This document shows, one piece after another, positions 1 through 10,491 of a stretch of 64,000 bases of DNA. Numbering within the stretch: position 1 is the first letter of the stretch; every line of letters begins with the position of its first letter. The stretch lies in contig JAZKJV010007251.1 in NCBI GenBank assembly GCA_037367405.1, positions 1 to 64,000 of the forward strand, written 5' to 3'. The position numbers and the translations under genes were made by a program. This DNA is from Ottelia alismoides. Its lineage: Eukaryota > Streptophyta > Magnoliopsida > Alismatales > Hydrocharitaceae. Below the pieces are notes generated by a model. The model did no database searches and was not told the DNA's origin. It was given only the letters and a program-made list of their open reading frames with translations.

Positions 1-902
1 TAATGGCTGACACGTGGCGGCTCCAGGAGCTGCCACTTTTCAACACCTGAAAAATCAAAAAATAAATAGTTTGTAAAATCAAAAAGAAATAGTAAATGGC
101 CTCGGATCGAAAAAGTTCCTTCATGAAAATTGCTTGCCTCGATGAGATCTACAACTTTCATGAAGATATAAAACCAAAATCGATCAAATGCACAAAGTGA
201 TTTTTTTGGGTATCCCATGTAAATAGAATTCCTTGATTTTTGGGTTTTGTCATTTTTATGTCATTTTTAAACCAGATAAAAACCAGAAAAAGTATGGAAG
301 AATTAAAGATAAATAAAGACACCTTAATCTAATTTTTTTGTATTTTTATTAATTAAGAAAATGTGTACATAAAATATCAGGTCAAAAACCGCTAAAATAC
401 ACAATGTACAAAAGAGGCCCAAAACCCAACTTTCACATATGATCTCCGATTCACTTGAACTTGGTCTTGTTTTGAAGGTAATTGAATGTACATTAGTTCA
501 AAAGTGAGTAGGATCAAAACGGATATTGGATGGGGAAAATACGGGGTTTTTAGTCCGGAAGTCCTGAAACTAGGGTTTGGGTTTTTGGTTCATTTATTTG
601 GGTTAGTGATTTTTTTTTGTATTTTTTATTTATTCTTGTTAGTGATATGTAAACAGTGGAGATGGTTTTTGTGTCATTCGGAGTTAGCATGAATGAGTTA
701 AAAATCCGGGAAGTTAAGCTATTTACAGGTCATTTTGGCTTGTATTTTTTGCTTCTTATTTTGTGCATAAATAAGTGCTAAAATGCAATTCTTATGAAAA
801 CATGCATGAATGCTAATTATGCAGAATAGATGCAGAAATGCTGTTGATTTTGAGGGATTTGAGCTTAATAAATGAGATTTAGAGTGATGAATCCGAGATT
901 CA
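1..902 (-). repeat. 3' LTR of copy A, partial
   Basis: This stretch repeats 12,790-13,688 almost base for base and ends in the same GATTCA. It is the U3-side third of the 3' LTR; the rest lies left of the window. The small open frames inside it (for example near 486-692) recur in the other LTR and are not genes. Confidence 0.93.
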
Positions 903-941
903 TCATCCTCCTATACTTAAACCATGCTCGTCCCTGAGCAT
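903..941 (-). other. Polypurine tract with adjoining stem-loop, copy A
   Basis: On the minus strand AAGTATAGGAGGATGA directly precedes the LTR start TGAATCTC, the expected place for the plus-strand primer. Just upstream is a stem-loop (924-941) with perfect arms ATGCTC and GAGCAT. Copy C has the same arrangement. Confidence 0.75.
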
Positions 942-2261
942 CAAAAAGAAATGCCTTGAGGTGAAATGAGATTGGGTTCCATACCAAGACCATGAGATGA
1001 AGGTGAAAGTGAAACTAAACTCGACCTTTGGATTATTTGTGTGTCAGAACTTCTATGAGACTTAGAATATTTAAAAAATCAACAGCCTTCAAGTTCTACA
1101 CATCAATATTACAGTTTTAGCTTAGAAGTCATCTTAGATCAATCCTCTTCCCAAAGTATACCTTATGAACATTGAACAATCGATTCATGTCTGTGAAAGG
1201 TTTTAGCTCTTCCCACACTGAATGCCGGACTACCGCGCAAACCTCCTCTCTAGTAAGTCATCCTCAGGGAGTCAGGTATTTCCTTCTAAGGTCTGTCGAG
1301 CTGTGTTCACAATCGAATTGGGGGAAGAAGTTAAAAGAAGGAGAAAAGAACTGGAGGGTGGCCAGTGTAGTCACCTCTCCTTGTGAAGATGGCCAGTGTA
1401 GCCGAGTCTCCACCAAGATCTGCAGGTTTTCTTGAAGCTTGAACCTTTTTGGTCAGATATTTATTTGGTAGAATGCTTCTTTGTATTTGGAATTTTTGGT
1501 GTTTTCTACTTGGATCTTGTTGTGCCCCTACGGATATAGAAACTTTTTGTTCCGTATATTTTTTGGGGTCTTAGAAAAAATTGTGCCCAGCCGTCCATCC
1601 CTTTTCCGAAGCTTTATTTCAACCCGTACTCCGGTCTTTAGATTTCCATACTAACAGAAAAGAAACTCACACAGTCTTCGAAAATCCCGTCTGAGTTGAG
1701 CTAAGTGCATAGTGCGAGAGTACAAATTATTTCCCTATTCCAGAGTTGTACCCAGAATGAAGAGACCAGGTTAGACACTAAGAGTCAACGCTGCACATTG
1801 TCATGTGGAACTCAAAGAATTAAGTCAAAGACCTGAAGCTTCTAAAATCCTATTTCTCGGTGAAGTTCCTCTGAAAATTAGGCAGATTAAGGTCAAGTCC
1901 AGACCACTCTCGGTTTCTGCTCATAACTCAGTTCAGAACCCAATGACTTTTCACAGATGCAAATGCATGAAGTGCTGGATGAAGTGTAGATGTGTGAAAT
2001 GCAGACGCATTTTTTTTGTGTGAATTGTTTTTGAAACTTTATGCAAGGGATTTTTTTGTTGTTTTTTTAATGCAAAACTGCATAAGAAGCAATTTTTTTT
2101 CAAAAATTTTTGGGCACAGTCAGTGTTAGTAGCAAAACTCTCTTCTTCTCTTTTTTTCTATTTTTTGTTTGTTTTTTGTTTTTTTCAAGTTAATTACCCA
2201 TCCCGTAAATACATATAGACTTACGCGCAAGTACAAGATATGGATAAAATATATACAAAGT
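942..2261 (-). other. 3' noncoding region of copy A
   Basis: No long minus-strand reading frame exists here. Blocks are shared with 34,842-36,050 of copy C, such as the stretch near 1,570 with TTTTTTGGGGTCTTAGAAA and the block near 1,810-1,890 with AAGAATTAAGTC and GTTCCTCTGAAA. The latter also survives at 45,335-45,410 in copy D. The region is family sequence between the hairpin array and the polypurine tract; an env-like gene, if it ever existed, is unrecognisable. Confidence 0.7.
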
Positions 2262-2640
2262 ATATATACAGACCCCCCTATACTTAGAGAGTGCTCTGTC
2301 CTCAGAACACTAGAAGCGTAAAGAAGACATAACTTGGGCTAAGCGTAAGAGAGTTAAAAATAAAAGAACAAGATTTACAGAACCGCCCCCATACTTAGAC
2401 TGTGAACAGTCTAAGTATAGAAGAAGGGCGGAAACAAATGAAGCGGTCAGGATATGTGAATGAGGAGAGTATATACAAATGGGGTTCCCCCTATACTTAG
2501 GCTCTGGTCAGCCTAAGTATAAGCGAAGGGTGGAGATGGAGCGATCGGGAGATAGGAGAAGGATGGGATATACATATGGCATTGGTCCCCCCTATACTTA
2601 GGCCTTGGCCTAAGTAGAGGAAGAAGCTGTACAAGGAGAT
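2262..2640 (-). repeat. Array of four polypurine-like palindromes, copy A
   Basis: Four stem-loops occur about 100 bp apart, near 2,272, 2,384, 2,488 and 2,587. The second has perfect 13-base arms (ATACTTAGACTGT / ACAGTCTAAGTAT) and the third 12-base arms (TATACTTAGGCT / AGCCTAAGTATA). On the element's sense strand each ends in AAGTATAGGGGG or a close variant, the same core as the real polypurine tract. A G-run of about 11 follows at 2,649. Confidence 0.85.
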
Positions 2641-2700
2641 CGATGTGGTCGGGGGGGGGGGAGGGTGGGATTGATCTGATGAATCTTCAGTGTCCTCGCT

Positions 2701-3870
2701 CTACGTGAAGTAGATGACCTCAACTTGAACTGTCTGCTCTTTTGGTGATTCTATATATGGCTTTAGCAATTGTCCATTCACTGAGAAAGGTTGTGCATCA
2801 TCTTTGAGTTTGGCAATATCCACACATCCATTAGTATGCACATCGATGACAATGTAGGGACCCATCCATTTTGATTTAAGTTTTTCATGAAAAATCTTCA
2901 ACCGAGCATTAAACAACCACACTTTCTGCCCAGGGACAAAGGTTTTATCTCGAATGTGTCTATCATGCCATCTCTTGACCTTGTCCTTATAGATCACACT
3001 ATTGTCATATGCTTGGTTTCGGATTTCAATTAGCTCATTCAGATTTAAGTCTCAGCATAATTTCCTAAGATGACAACGCCAATTCAACTTTTTGATCGCC
3101 CATTCTGATTTGTGAATCAATTCTATAGGTAGATGGCATGGCTTACTATAGATCATCCTAAAAGGTGACGTACCGAGTGGAGTCTTATAGGCTGTCCTAT
3201 AGGCCCATAGAACCTGGTCCAACAGTTTCGACAAGTTCTTCTTATCTGGATGAACCAACTCCTGAAGAATACCCTTCACCTCTCTATTAGAAACCTCTAA
3301 CATGCCATTAGATTGTGGATGATATGGGTTGGCTATTCTATGCTCAAATTTATACTCTTTAGCCGAAGATCTCATTTCCCTATTCACGAAGTGGCTTCCT
3401 CCATCAGAAATCAAAACTTTTGGTATCCCGAACCTTGCAATGATATTATCCTTGATAAACTTACATACGGTTTTGCTATATGCAGTTCGAGTTGGAATAG
3501 CCTCTACCCATCTAGATAAATAATCAACCACTAACAAGATGTACTCAAATCCATTGCTATTGGGAAAGGGACCCATAAAATCAATCCCCCATGCATCGAA
3601 AAGATCACAGAAAATCATTGGTTGCATGGTCATTCATCTTTATAACCAACAGTCCCTCCCATCCTTTGGCAAATCGGGCAAGACCGTACAAATTCATTAG
3701 CATCTCGAAATAAGGTCTGCCAGTAAAATCCACATTGGAGTACCTTGTGCGCGGTTCTCTTTCCCGAATGGTGTCCTCCAGCCTCGAGAATATGACAATG
3801 TGTGAGGACACTCTGGTATTCCTCCCGAGGAATACATCTTCACCAGACACAATCCGCTCCTTCATAGAAA
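2701..3870 (-). pseudogene. Integrase, copy A (broken)
   Basis: Integrase inserts the cDNA into host chromatin. The zinc-binding part (about 3,650-3,830, minus) shows the H-H-C-C pattern, with HCHILEAGGHH and later CPICQ. The core (3,052-3,633) has all three catalytic residues: D in [10 protein letters not shown] in ISDGGSHF, and E in [10 protein letters not shown], with 35 residues between the last two. The C-terminal part (2,701-2,997) contains YKDKVKRWHDRHI and PGQKVWLFNARL. The zinc finger and core lie in different frames (frameshift near 3,640). A TAA separates core and tail, which otherwise share one frame. No chromodomain is obvious, in keeping with Athila. The protein cannot be made intact. 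Confidence 0.9.
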
Positions 3871-3959
3871 AGAAAAGTATCGTCCCAATGGTATTTTCCT
3901 GAATCCGATTTCAATCGATCAATCATTCTCTTGGTTCAACCAAAGGGACCTTTCTTGGA

Positions 3960-4505
3960 GACAAGATAATTCATGATGTTGGAATACTATGGGGTTGAAT
4001 CAATAATGCAAACAAATTCGTCTGGAAAAGTCTCCTTAATAGGTCTAGTGTCAGGATAATCATTTTGCTCAATTCGGGAAAGGTGATCAACAACAACATT
4101 CTTTATTCTAGGTTTATCTTTGATCTCCAAATTAAATTCCTGAATTAACAAGATCCATCTCAAAAGCTGTGCTTTGGCATCTTTCTTATACATAAGATAT
4201 CTTATTGTCGTATGATCAGTGAAAATTGTCACCTTGGAGCCCAATATGTATGATCTAAATTTTTCAAGGGCCCAAACAACTGCGAGCATTTCCTTTTCAG
4301 TCACTGTATAATTTCTCTATGCAGGATCCAATACTTTGCTCGTGTAGTGAATCACATAAGGAATTCCATCTCGTCTTTGTCCAAGAACAGCTCCGACAGC
4401 AAAATCCGATGCGTCAGTCATGATCTCAAATGGAAGAGACCAGTTAGGAACTTGTAATATTGGTGATTCACATATTTTCTTTTTCAGGAGCTCGAAGGCC
4501 TCTAG
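3960..4505 (-). pseudogene. RNase H, copy A (broken)
   Basis: RNase H removes the RNA strand during cDNA synthesis. The domain begins near 4,430 with MTDASDFAVGAVLGQRRDG, which holds the first catalytic Asp. It continues through YTVTEKEMLAVVWALEKFRSY (catalytic Glu) and TIFTDHTTIRYL (second Asp), ending near 4,070 with VVVDHLSRIEQ (last Asp). A stop interrupts it near 4,318, just before the YTVTEKEM segment, and the frame differs from that of the upstream RT. It sits in the normal RT - RNase H - integrase order. Confidence 0.88.
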
Positions 4506-4589
4506 ACACTTGTGATTTACAATGAACTCAATGTCTTTTCCTAAGAGCTCAATCAGTGGGCGGCGATCTTTGAGAAATCAGGGATAAAC

Positions 4590-5475
4590 CTTCGATAAAA
4601 TCCAACATGCCCTAGAAAAGACCGCACTGACTTGACGTTGGTTGGTGGCTCAAGTTTCTTGATCACATCAACCTTGGCAGGGTCGACCTCCATTCAATTT
4701 TTGGAGATGGCGTGCCCCAACACGATACCCTCTGCCACCATAAAGTGACTCTTCTCCAGGAGAGTACCAAATTAACCTCCCTGCATCTCTTGAGGACTTG
4801 GTCCAAGTGCGTTAAACATGTATCAAATGAATCACCATGAACCGAGAAGTCATTCATGAATACTTCCAGGAAATCACCCACCATTTTGGCAAATACGACA
4901 ATCATGCACCGCTGAAATGTGCCTGGGGCATTACAAAGCCCGAATGGCATGCACTTGAATGCGTAGGTACCGAAGGGACATGTAAATGTGGTCTTTTCCT
5001 GATCCTCGAGAGCGATAGCTACATGATTGTAGCCAGAGTACCCATCTAGAAAACAAAAGAATGCTTTCCCTGCAAGCCTCTCCAAGATTTGATCAATAAA
5101 TGGCAGTGGAAAGTAATCGTTCTTGGTCGCAGCATTCAGGTGCCTGTAATCGACACAGACGCGCCATGACATGGGCACTCGGGCCGCGATCTCTACCCCC
5201 TCCTCGTTGGTGACCATCTGGATTCCCGACTTCTTCGGGACGACATGAAGGAGGGCCACCCACTTGGAGTCGGAAATGGGGTATATAAAACCTGCTTTGC
5301 ACCATTTCTCTATCTCTTTCTCAACTACTTCCCGAAGATTGGGGTTTAATCTTCTCTGAAATTCACGGGAAGGCCTTGCGTTGTCCTCAACATAGATTTG
5401 GTGCGAGCAGAGAGCGGGGTTGATTCCTACGAGATCCGACACAGTTCAACCGATGGTTTTTTGATTTTGCTCAAG
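4590..5475 (-). pseudogene. Reverse transcriptase, copy A (broken, FMDD changed to FMND)
   Basis: This is the Ty3/gypsy RT, which copies element RNA into cDNA. Visible motifs are VVPKKSG, CVDYRHLNAATK, FFCFLDGYSGYNH (first catalytic Asp), MPFGLCNAPGTFQRCM and the catalytic box. The box reads FMND at 4,849-4,860 instead of FMDD, so one of the two metal-binding Asp residues is lost. A frameshift near 4,790 moves the C-terminal end into another frame, where LGHAISKNWMEVDPAKVD and FLGHVGFYRRF can be read. Two stops lie upstream near 5,450-5,490. The wording of the motifs is Athila-like. Confidence 0.92.
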
Positions 5476-5493
5476 GACTTCGAGTAATCTAGA

Positions 5494-5990
5494 TTATTGG
5501 TCCATGGTTAATGATGAGCTAATGATCACAGGGAATTTATCTTTGGGTCCATTAAGAAATGCATACTTCAGAGTGGGAGGAAGAGGTTTCAGTTCTGGCA
5601 AATCTGTATCATCAATTAAGTCTGGCTGAATGACTTTTAAATCTGGCTCTGTGTTGGTTGGCGGTGAATCATTCTGTGATATACAAGCCACAAATTCTGA
5701 AGGAAGGTGAGTCAGATTGCTAAAGTAGTACGGTAATTCGGCCAAAGCCGTGTCCGACTCATCATCGATATTTCTTGATTTTCCCGAAGAAGATGGGACT
5801 GACAAATCCGAAAGGATTTCTGTGTCATCAAGGTTATAAGCATTTGGGTTTCTAGATATGTCTGGCAACATCTCGCTAACTACATGGTGCACTGTTTCTT
5901 CTTCTGTTGTGGTGTTGTCAATCTGAAGGTCTGGCAATTGGTCCCATGGCCCAGTAGTGCTGATGAGATTGCATTAGGATGTTTCGGCAT
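5494..5990 (-). pseudogene. Acidic linker between protease and RT, copy A
   Basis: About 148 codons are rich in D, E, S, P and T, ending in PPTLKYAFLNGPKDKFPVII. The segment is in frame with the RT that follows, apart from stops. A comparable acidic spacer, ending in a similar LKYxFL motif, sits at the same place in copies C and D. This is a family feature of long Athila polyproteins rather than an enzyme. A +1 frameshift separates it from the protease near 5,940-6,000. Confidence 0.7.
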
Positions 5991-6004
5991 ATTCAGTGGT
6001 GGAT

Positions 6005-6877
6005 TCAGAATCTTGGTCTTTGGCACTTTGTTTGTTTCATCTCCAAATCCACTTCTCCGCCTGGGGAGCAGAATTTCATCATTCCGGTGCCGTAATCGAA
6101 TACAGCTTTGGCAGTTCTTAAGAATGGTCTTCCGAGGATGATTTGTGATTCCTTCCAGTGGTTCAGGGTCTCCATATCAAGTACAGTGAAGTCCACTTTG
6201 TATTCTGTACCCTCGACCATGATGATAACATTTTTCACTTCTCCCTTAGGTCATTTAGTGGAATTATCAGCAAATTGAAGCAAAGATAATGATTTTTGGA
6301 GTGGACCTAACTCTAATCTGTAATATAAGGCTAAGGGTAGAAGATTGATGGACGAACCATTGTTGAGAAGTGTGCGTGCGAATGCAATGCCGCCAATGCG
6401 ACTCTCCACATAATGAGCACCCAAATCCCTTTTCTTTCTTGGTAAATGTTGATTTTTGACACATTTGGTAGTGGCAACTGTCAGGATATGAGTCTCCATA
6501 AATTGATTTGTTTTCTTTGTATGAGTCCTAGTGGGAGTGCATTTCATCTTCAAGTACTTCTGAAATGCTGGATTACTGGCCACATACTGATCAAAGGGTA
6601 CTTTGAATGTAATATTTTGTTGGCAGAACCTTTCCATCACTAGGTCATCCTGTATGTTTTTCTTTTGTTTTCCTTTCTTAAGAGCATGTGGGAAAGGAAT
6701 GGGAGCATTTGGGATAGGAGAATGAGAGTCAGAATCATAAATAAGAGCATCTTTATTAGAATTGGAGTTCTTATTATAATCATAAGTTTTCTGATAATAA
6801 TCAAAATCATTTTGCTGAAATGGTGACAAAGGTATTTTTGCAGCACTTAGAGGTTCAAGGTCCTCTGCATACTTCAT
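6005..6877 (-). pseudogene. Aspartic protease and upstream segment, copy A (broken)
   Basis: The retroviral-type protease cuts the polyprotein. The N-terminal 100 codons of this block are polar spacer. The protease follows: KNQHLPRKKRDLGAH, then LLNNGSSINLLP, where the catalytic DSG or DTG should be. Here it reads N-N-G (6,356-6,364), so the catalytic Asp is missing. After a TAG at 6,251-6,253 the same frame continues with VDFTVLDME and IILGRPFLRTAKAVFDYGTG, the usual C-terminal flap and strand. The block is in the same frame as gag upstream, interrupted only by stops. Confidence 0.85.
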
Positions 6878-7093
6878 AAATGCTTTTCCTTTATCTTGTG
6901 CTGGGATCTTCAGGCGTCCTTCTTCTTCATCCTCCGAAGCATCCTACAGTTGATCTTTCGAGTCTTCGTGCTCTGATTCCCGTGCCCGGTCAGGTACGAC
7001 CACGGTCCTTCCGCTCCTGAGTGACACGGCGTTGATATTGTCAATTGAAAGGATCTCATGTTCAGATGTGGAAAAATCTGAATAGTAGTATAC

Positions 7094-9040
7094 CTAGCCA
7101 TTGTGTTGAGATGATTGAGATTTGTTCAAGCTATTAGGGTTAGCTTGAACTTGGGCGGGAATGGTTGTAGCCGGGGCTGTCTGTTCATCCTTCCAACGAG
7201 ATAAGCAATTAACATCAACCCGTAGATCGTGCAACTCATTTCGGAAGTTGCGAATTTCTTCAAGCATTTGCTTCTGGATATCTACCGGTTCTTCTGGAGG
7301 GATGGATGGTTGAGCAGATTGTTTAGGAGCTTGATATTGCTGATGGTATTGCTGAGGTTGGTTTTGGCGATTGTAGGGCTGCTGCTGCTGCTTCGGATGC
7401 TGGAAAGATGCAATGTTCTGAGTGTGTTGTGGAGCTGGAGGAAATGCGACATTATAGAAAGTGGGCGGACATTGATTTTGCTGACAGTCCCCCATATTAC
7501 TCTGTCGGGTAGTGTCCTGTGTGTACCAAATGCCGTTTACTTCGAATGTCAGAGACGGGGATTCTTTGACTGTCTCGACCTATGGAGGTGGCTGTTGGGA
7601 AGGATGGGCATAGGAGTGGTCCTGAGCCCATGGTTGCTATTGTTCTGATCCTGGTTGCTCTTGGACATGATGCACATGATAGATTGGGGTCGTAGGTGCA
7701 GTGGGTATCCCTATCTTGGATACCTTCTCAGTTAGCTCCTCCATTTGCTTTGGAAATTGGGAGATCCTGTTGTCAATGTCGTTCATCTTCTTATGAATTT
7801 GATCCACAATTGTTAATTTATCGACAATGATGTTCATGTTTGGAATCAAATCCTCTACTATCTCTGCGACAGTTTGCTTTCCTCCTTTGGCTTGAAAGGT
7901 GTTCAGGGAATCAGTGTAAGCTCTACTGGCGATTTGTGAACGGCTTGTCTCTTCCATCTGCTCCAGTATTTTCCAGACGGTCTCAGCTCCTTGGGATGTG
8001 TAATTGCCTCCACAGGCAGCGCTGACAAAACCCTGAGTCTCGTAGTTGAGGCCAGAGTAGAGTGACTGAACTAGGATGTTATTATCCAAGTCATGGCAGG
8101 GGAATTTCTGCAGCAGATCTTTGAATCTATCCCATGCATCACAAAGTGGTTCATTAGGCAGCTGAGAGAAACTGGTGATGCGGGTCCGCATTTGATTGGT
8201 CCGACTCAGAGGGTAAAATTTCTTCAAGAATAGGTTTTTGAACCTATTATAAGTAGTCACAGTCACTCCTAAGTTTTTCACTCAGTAATCTGCCTTCTCT
8301 TTCAAGGCGAAAGGTAGTGCAATGAGACGAATGTAGTCTTAGCTGACTTGCGGGTGCCTCTGATTAGAACATATCATCTCCAAATCTCGTAAAAATTCAT
8401 AAGGTTCTTCATTTGCATTACCATGGAATTGTGGTAATTGACTTAGGAAGTGTGGCTTCAGTTCATGGTGAACCTCTGGCTGAGGTGGCTGCTAGTTTCT
8501 AACTCTGTATTGCCCAGGGTTGTATGCAGCTTCCATTGGTTCTTCTCCCCCGGCATTCAACTGTTCTAGCTGCTCTCTCAATAAAAGTTGCTGCTGCTCA
8601 AATGCAGCTAGTCTCAGAAGAATCATTTGCATTGGATCTTCATTGAGTTCATCTTCATGATCTTTCTTGGAGGAAATCTTGGGAGGCATCTTTTGTGAGT
8701 TCTTCTCTTCTTCTTCACCTTCAGAATATAATGGATTTGAGTTAATAGAGTGGAAAGAATTTGAACAAGCATCATCGAGGTAAGAGTTCTCCTCGATGTG
8801 TTTTGGTGAGAGAGAAACATTATGGGTTTGTCCTCCTTCCAGAAAGAAGAAGGAATTGTAGGAATAGGGTTCTCGAGAGAGGTGTTCCTGAACCCAAGGT
8901 GGTCCTGAGTAAGAGTTCCTCCGAACCTTTGAGACTGGAGAGTTTGTGGCGGTCAGAGAAGGGTTCGCGGAGTCCAAACAAAAATTAGCACAATCTTCCA
9001 TTCTCGATTTCAAAAGATCAACAAGAGGTGTACGGTTCAT
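7094..9040 (-). pseudogene. gag (capsid) of copy A, one frame with at least five stops
   Basis: Gag forms the cytoplasmic virus-like particle. It starts at an ATG (9,040) with MNRTPLVDLLKSRMED. The retrotransposon gag core lies near 8,490-7,950 with FHGNANEEPYEFLRDLEMIC, then NRFKNLFLKKFYPLSRTNQM and WDRFKDLLQKFPCHDL. A heptad-like stretch follows near 7,700-7,850, then a tail rich in Q, P and Y (7,330-7,440), and IPAQVQANPNSLNKSQ near 7,100-7,150. Stops at 8,492-8,494 (TAG), 8,339-8,341 (TAA), 8,282-8,284 (TGA), 7,637-7,639 and near 7,585 break a frame that is never shifted. I see no CCHC zinc knuckle. Confidence 0.88.
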
Positions 9041-10473
9041 GATCTAGGCACAAGTGTGCGGTATTCGATGATTAACTAAGTTCTACGCACAAATAAAATA
9101 CAATACAATACAAAGCTTTGTTTCACCATCTCACCTAGTGAAGGCCGTGAGAGTTCGGCCAATTATCTTGTCAATATTAATTGGTGAGAATTCAAATCTT
9201 GCAAGCCGTTTAAACGAGCTGTTAGGTGCATGTATTTCCCGACCGACTGCCCCGAATTCTTACGACTAGTTGCACCTACTTTCAGCCAGTATGGGAGTAA
9301 GTAAGGACCGTAGAACGGCTACCCTTTACTTGAGGACGGAGCCTTACGCAGTGTCCTCTAAACTGCCCACTCTACTATGGAAATCCGGACCGTTTACCGG
9401 CTACCCATAGATCCTCACTGAGAAGTAGCTAATCGCTTTTGGTAGAATCAATAGTCAGTATGAAAATCCTGGCTTTGGCTCTATCCTAGTGTACGTCTCT
9501 CTCCTCACTGCAAGATAAAATCAAACAATGTTGGGGTTGCTCTCCCGCAAGAATTCTTGATTTTATGGGATCTTAAGATCGTCTATATTTAGCAGTCCCA
9601 ATTTTAATTAGGTGATCACTGAAGAGATAAGTGAGCAGAATAATAACGTCTATCGTCCAGTCCAAATTTTCTTTAAAATTATGTGATAAAACAAGAGGGA
9701 GAAGTTCGGGAAAAGCAGATGCACGTGAAAACAATGATGTATGCTCAGTTAGAAGACTTACAGTGAATCCTCGCAATCTCCATGTGAAATGCTAGACAGA
9801 AATTGAAAATTTATTCTAAATGAATGCAAGCCGATGAAAAAATCGCACCTAGCAGAAAGTTCTATTAGCGGGGAAGAATTGAGTTAAATTTGGCTAAGTT
9901 GAACGATCTATGTACGTCTCGAATAATAGTGAAGTGTGGCTTAATCCTACAAGCATAATCAAGAAATTAAAATGCTTTGAGAGCCGTATGTGCAGGTTTA
10001 TCCTAATCGCCACTCAAGTAGGACCCCACCCTCACCGGAGAGTGAAACAGGCCACGACACACCACAATAAGAGTTCAAAGTCTTTTACACACGCGGGAGT
10101 CCAAACGGACACCGCTGTAAATGAGCAATTAATTACAAAAATAAAATTGCAGAAATTAAAAACCTAGACTCTATGTTCTCTCACAACTCGAATCGATCTT
10201 AAATTAATTACGACTTTTTTTGGATGTCGGTGAAGATGCTTCGGTTTCTTGAAAAATCGCTCCACGTACGCTGGGTACCTCGCAAGAAAAATAAGAGAGA
10301 TTTGTGTAAGAGAATGACTCAGAAAATAATCAAAATTAAAATAAGTGAAATAAATGCTGAAAAATAAAGGAAGGACATAAAAATGGAATTTACAATGAAA
10401 AATTCTGGGTCAGACTACCCGAATGTGGAAAACCGAACGAAAATTTTCAAGACAAAAAACTAAGTCGTTTGCC
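9041..10473 (-). other. 5' leader of copy A between primer-binding site and gag
   Basis: About 1.4 kb separates the primer-binding site from the gag ATG. No convincing coding frame is present; the open frames are short and on both strands. Long leaders are usual in Athila elements and would hold packaging and dimerisation signals, but I cannot identify any. Confidence 0.65.
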
Positions 10474-10491
10474 TCCCCGGCAACAGCGCCA
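10474..10491 (-). other. Primer-binding site, tRNA-Asp type
   Basis: The plus strand reads TCCCCGGCAACAGCGCCA. This equals the 3' end of plant tRNA-Asp (TCCCCGGCAACGGCGCCA) with one change, so its complement on the element's sense strand would pair with that tRNA. It lies two bases from the LTR, exactly as expected. tRNA-Asp priming is typical of the Athila/Tat branch of Ty3/gypsy. Confidence 0.92.

Noticed and set aside
486..692. A 68-codon frame repeated nearly identically at 13,275-13,478
   Set aside because: The repetition is due to the LTR pair. The peptide has no domain and its end differs between copies because of indels.
942..2261. An env-like gene between integrase and the 3' LTR
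   Set aside because: Some Athila elements have one, but here no minus-strand frame of useful length, signal peptide or membrane segment is visible in copies A, C or D.
2262..2640. CRISPR-like array or regular satellite in the palindrome arrays
   Set aside because: Spacing is irregular, units are only partly alike, and the context is a plant retrotransposon. Conserved stems fit an RNA or priming structure better.
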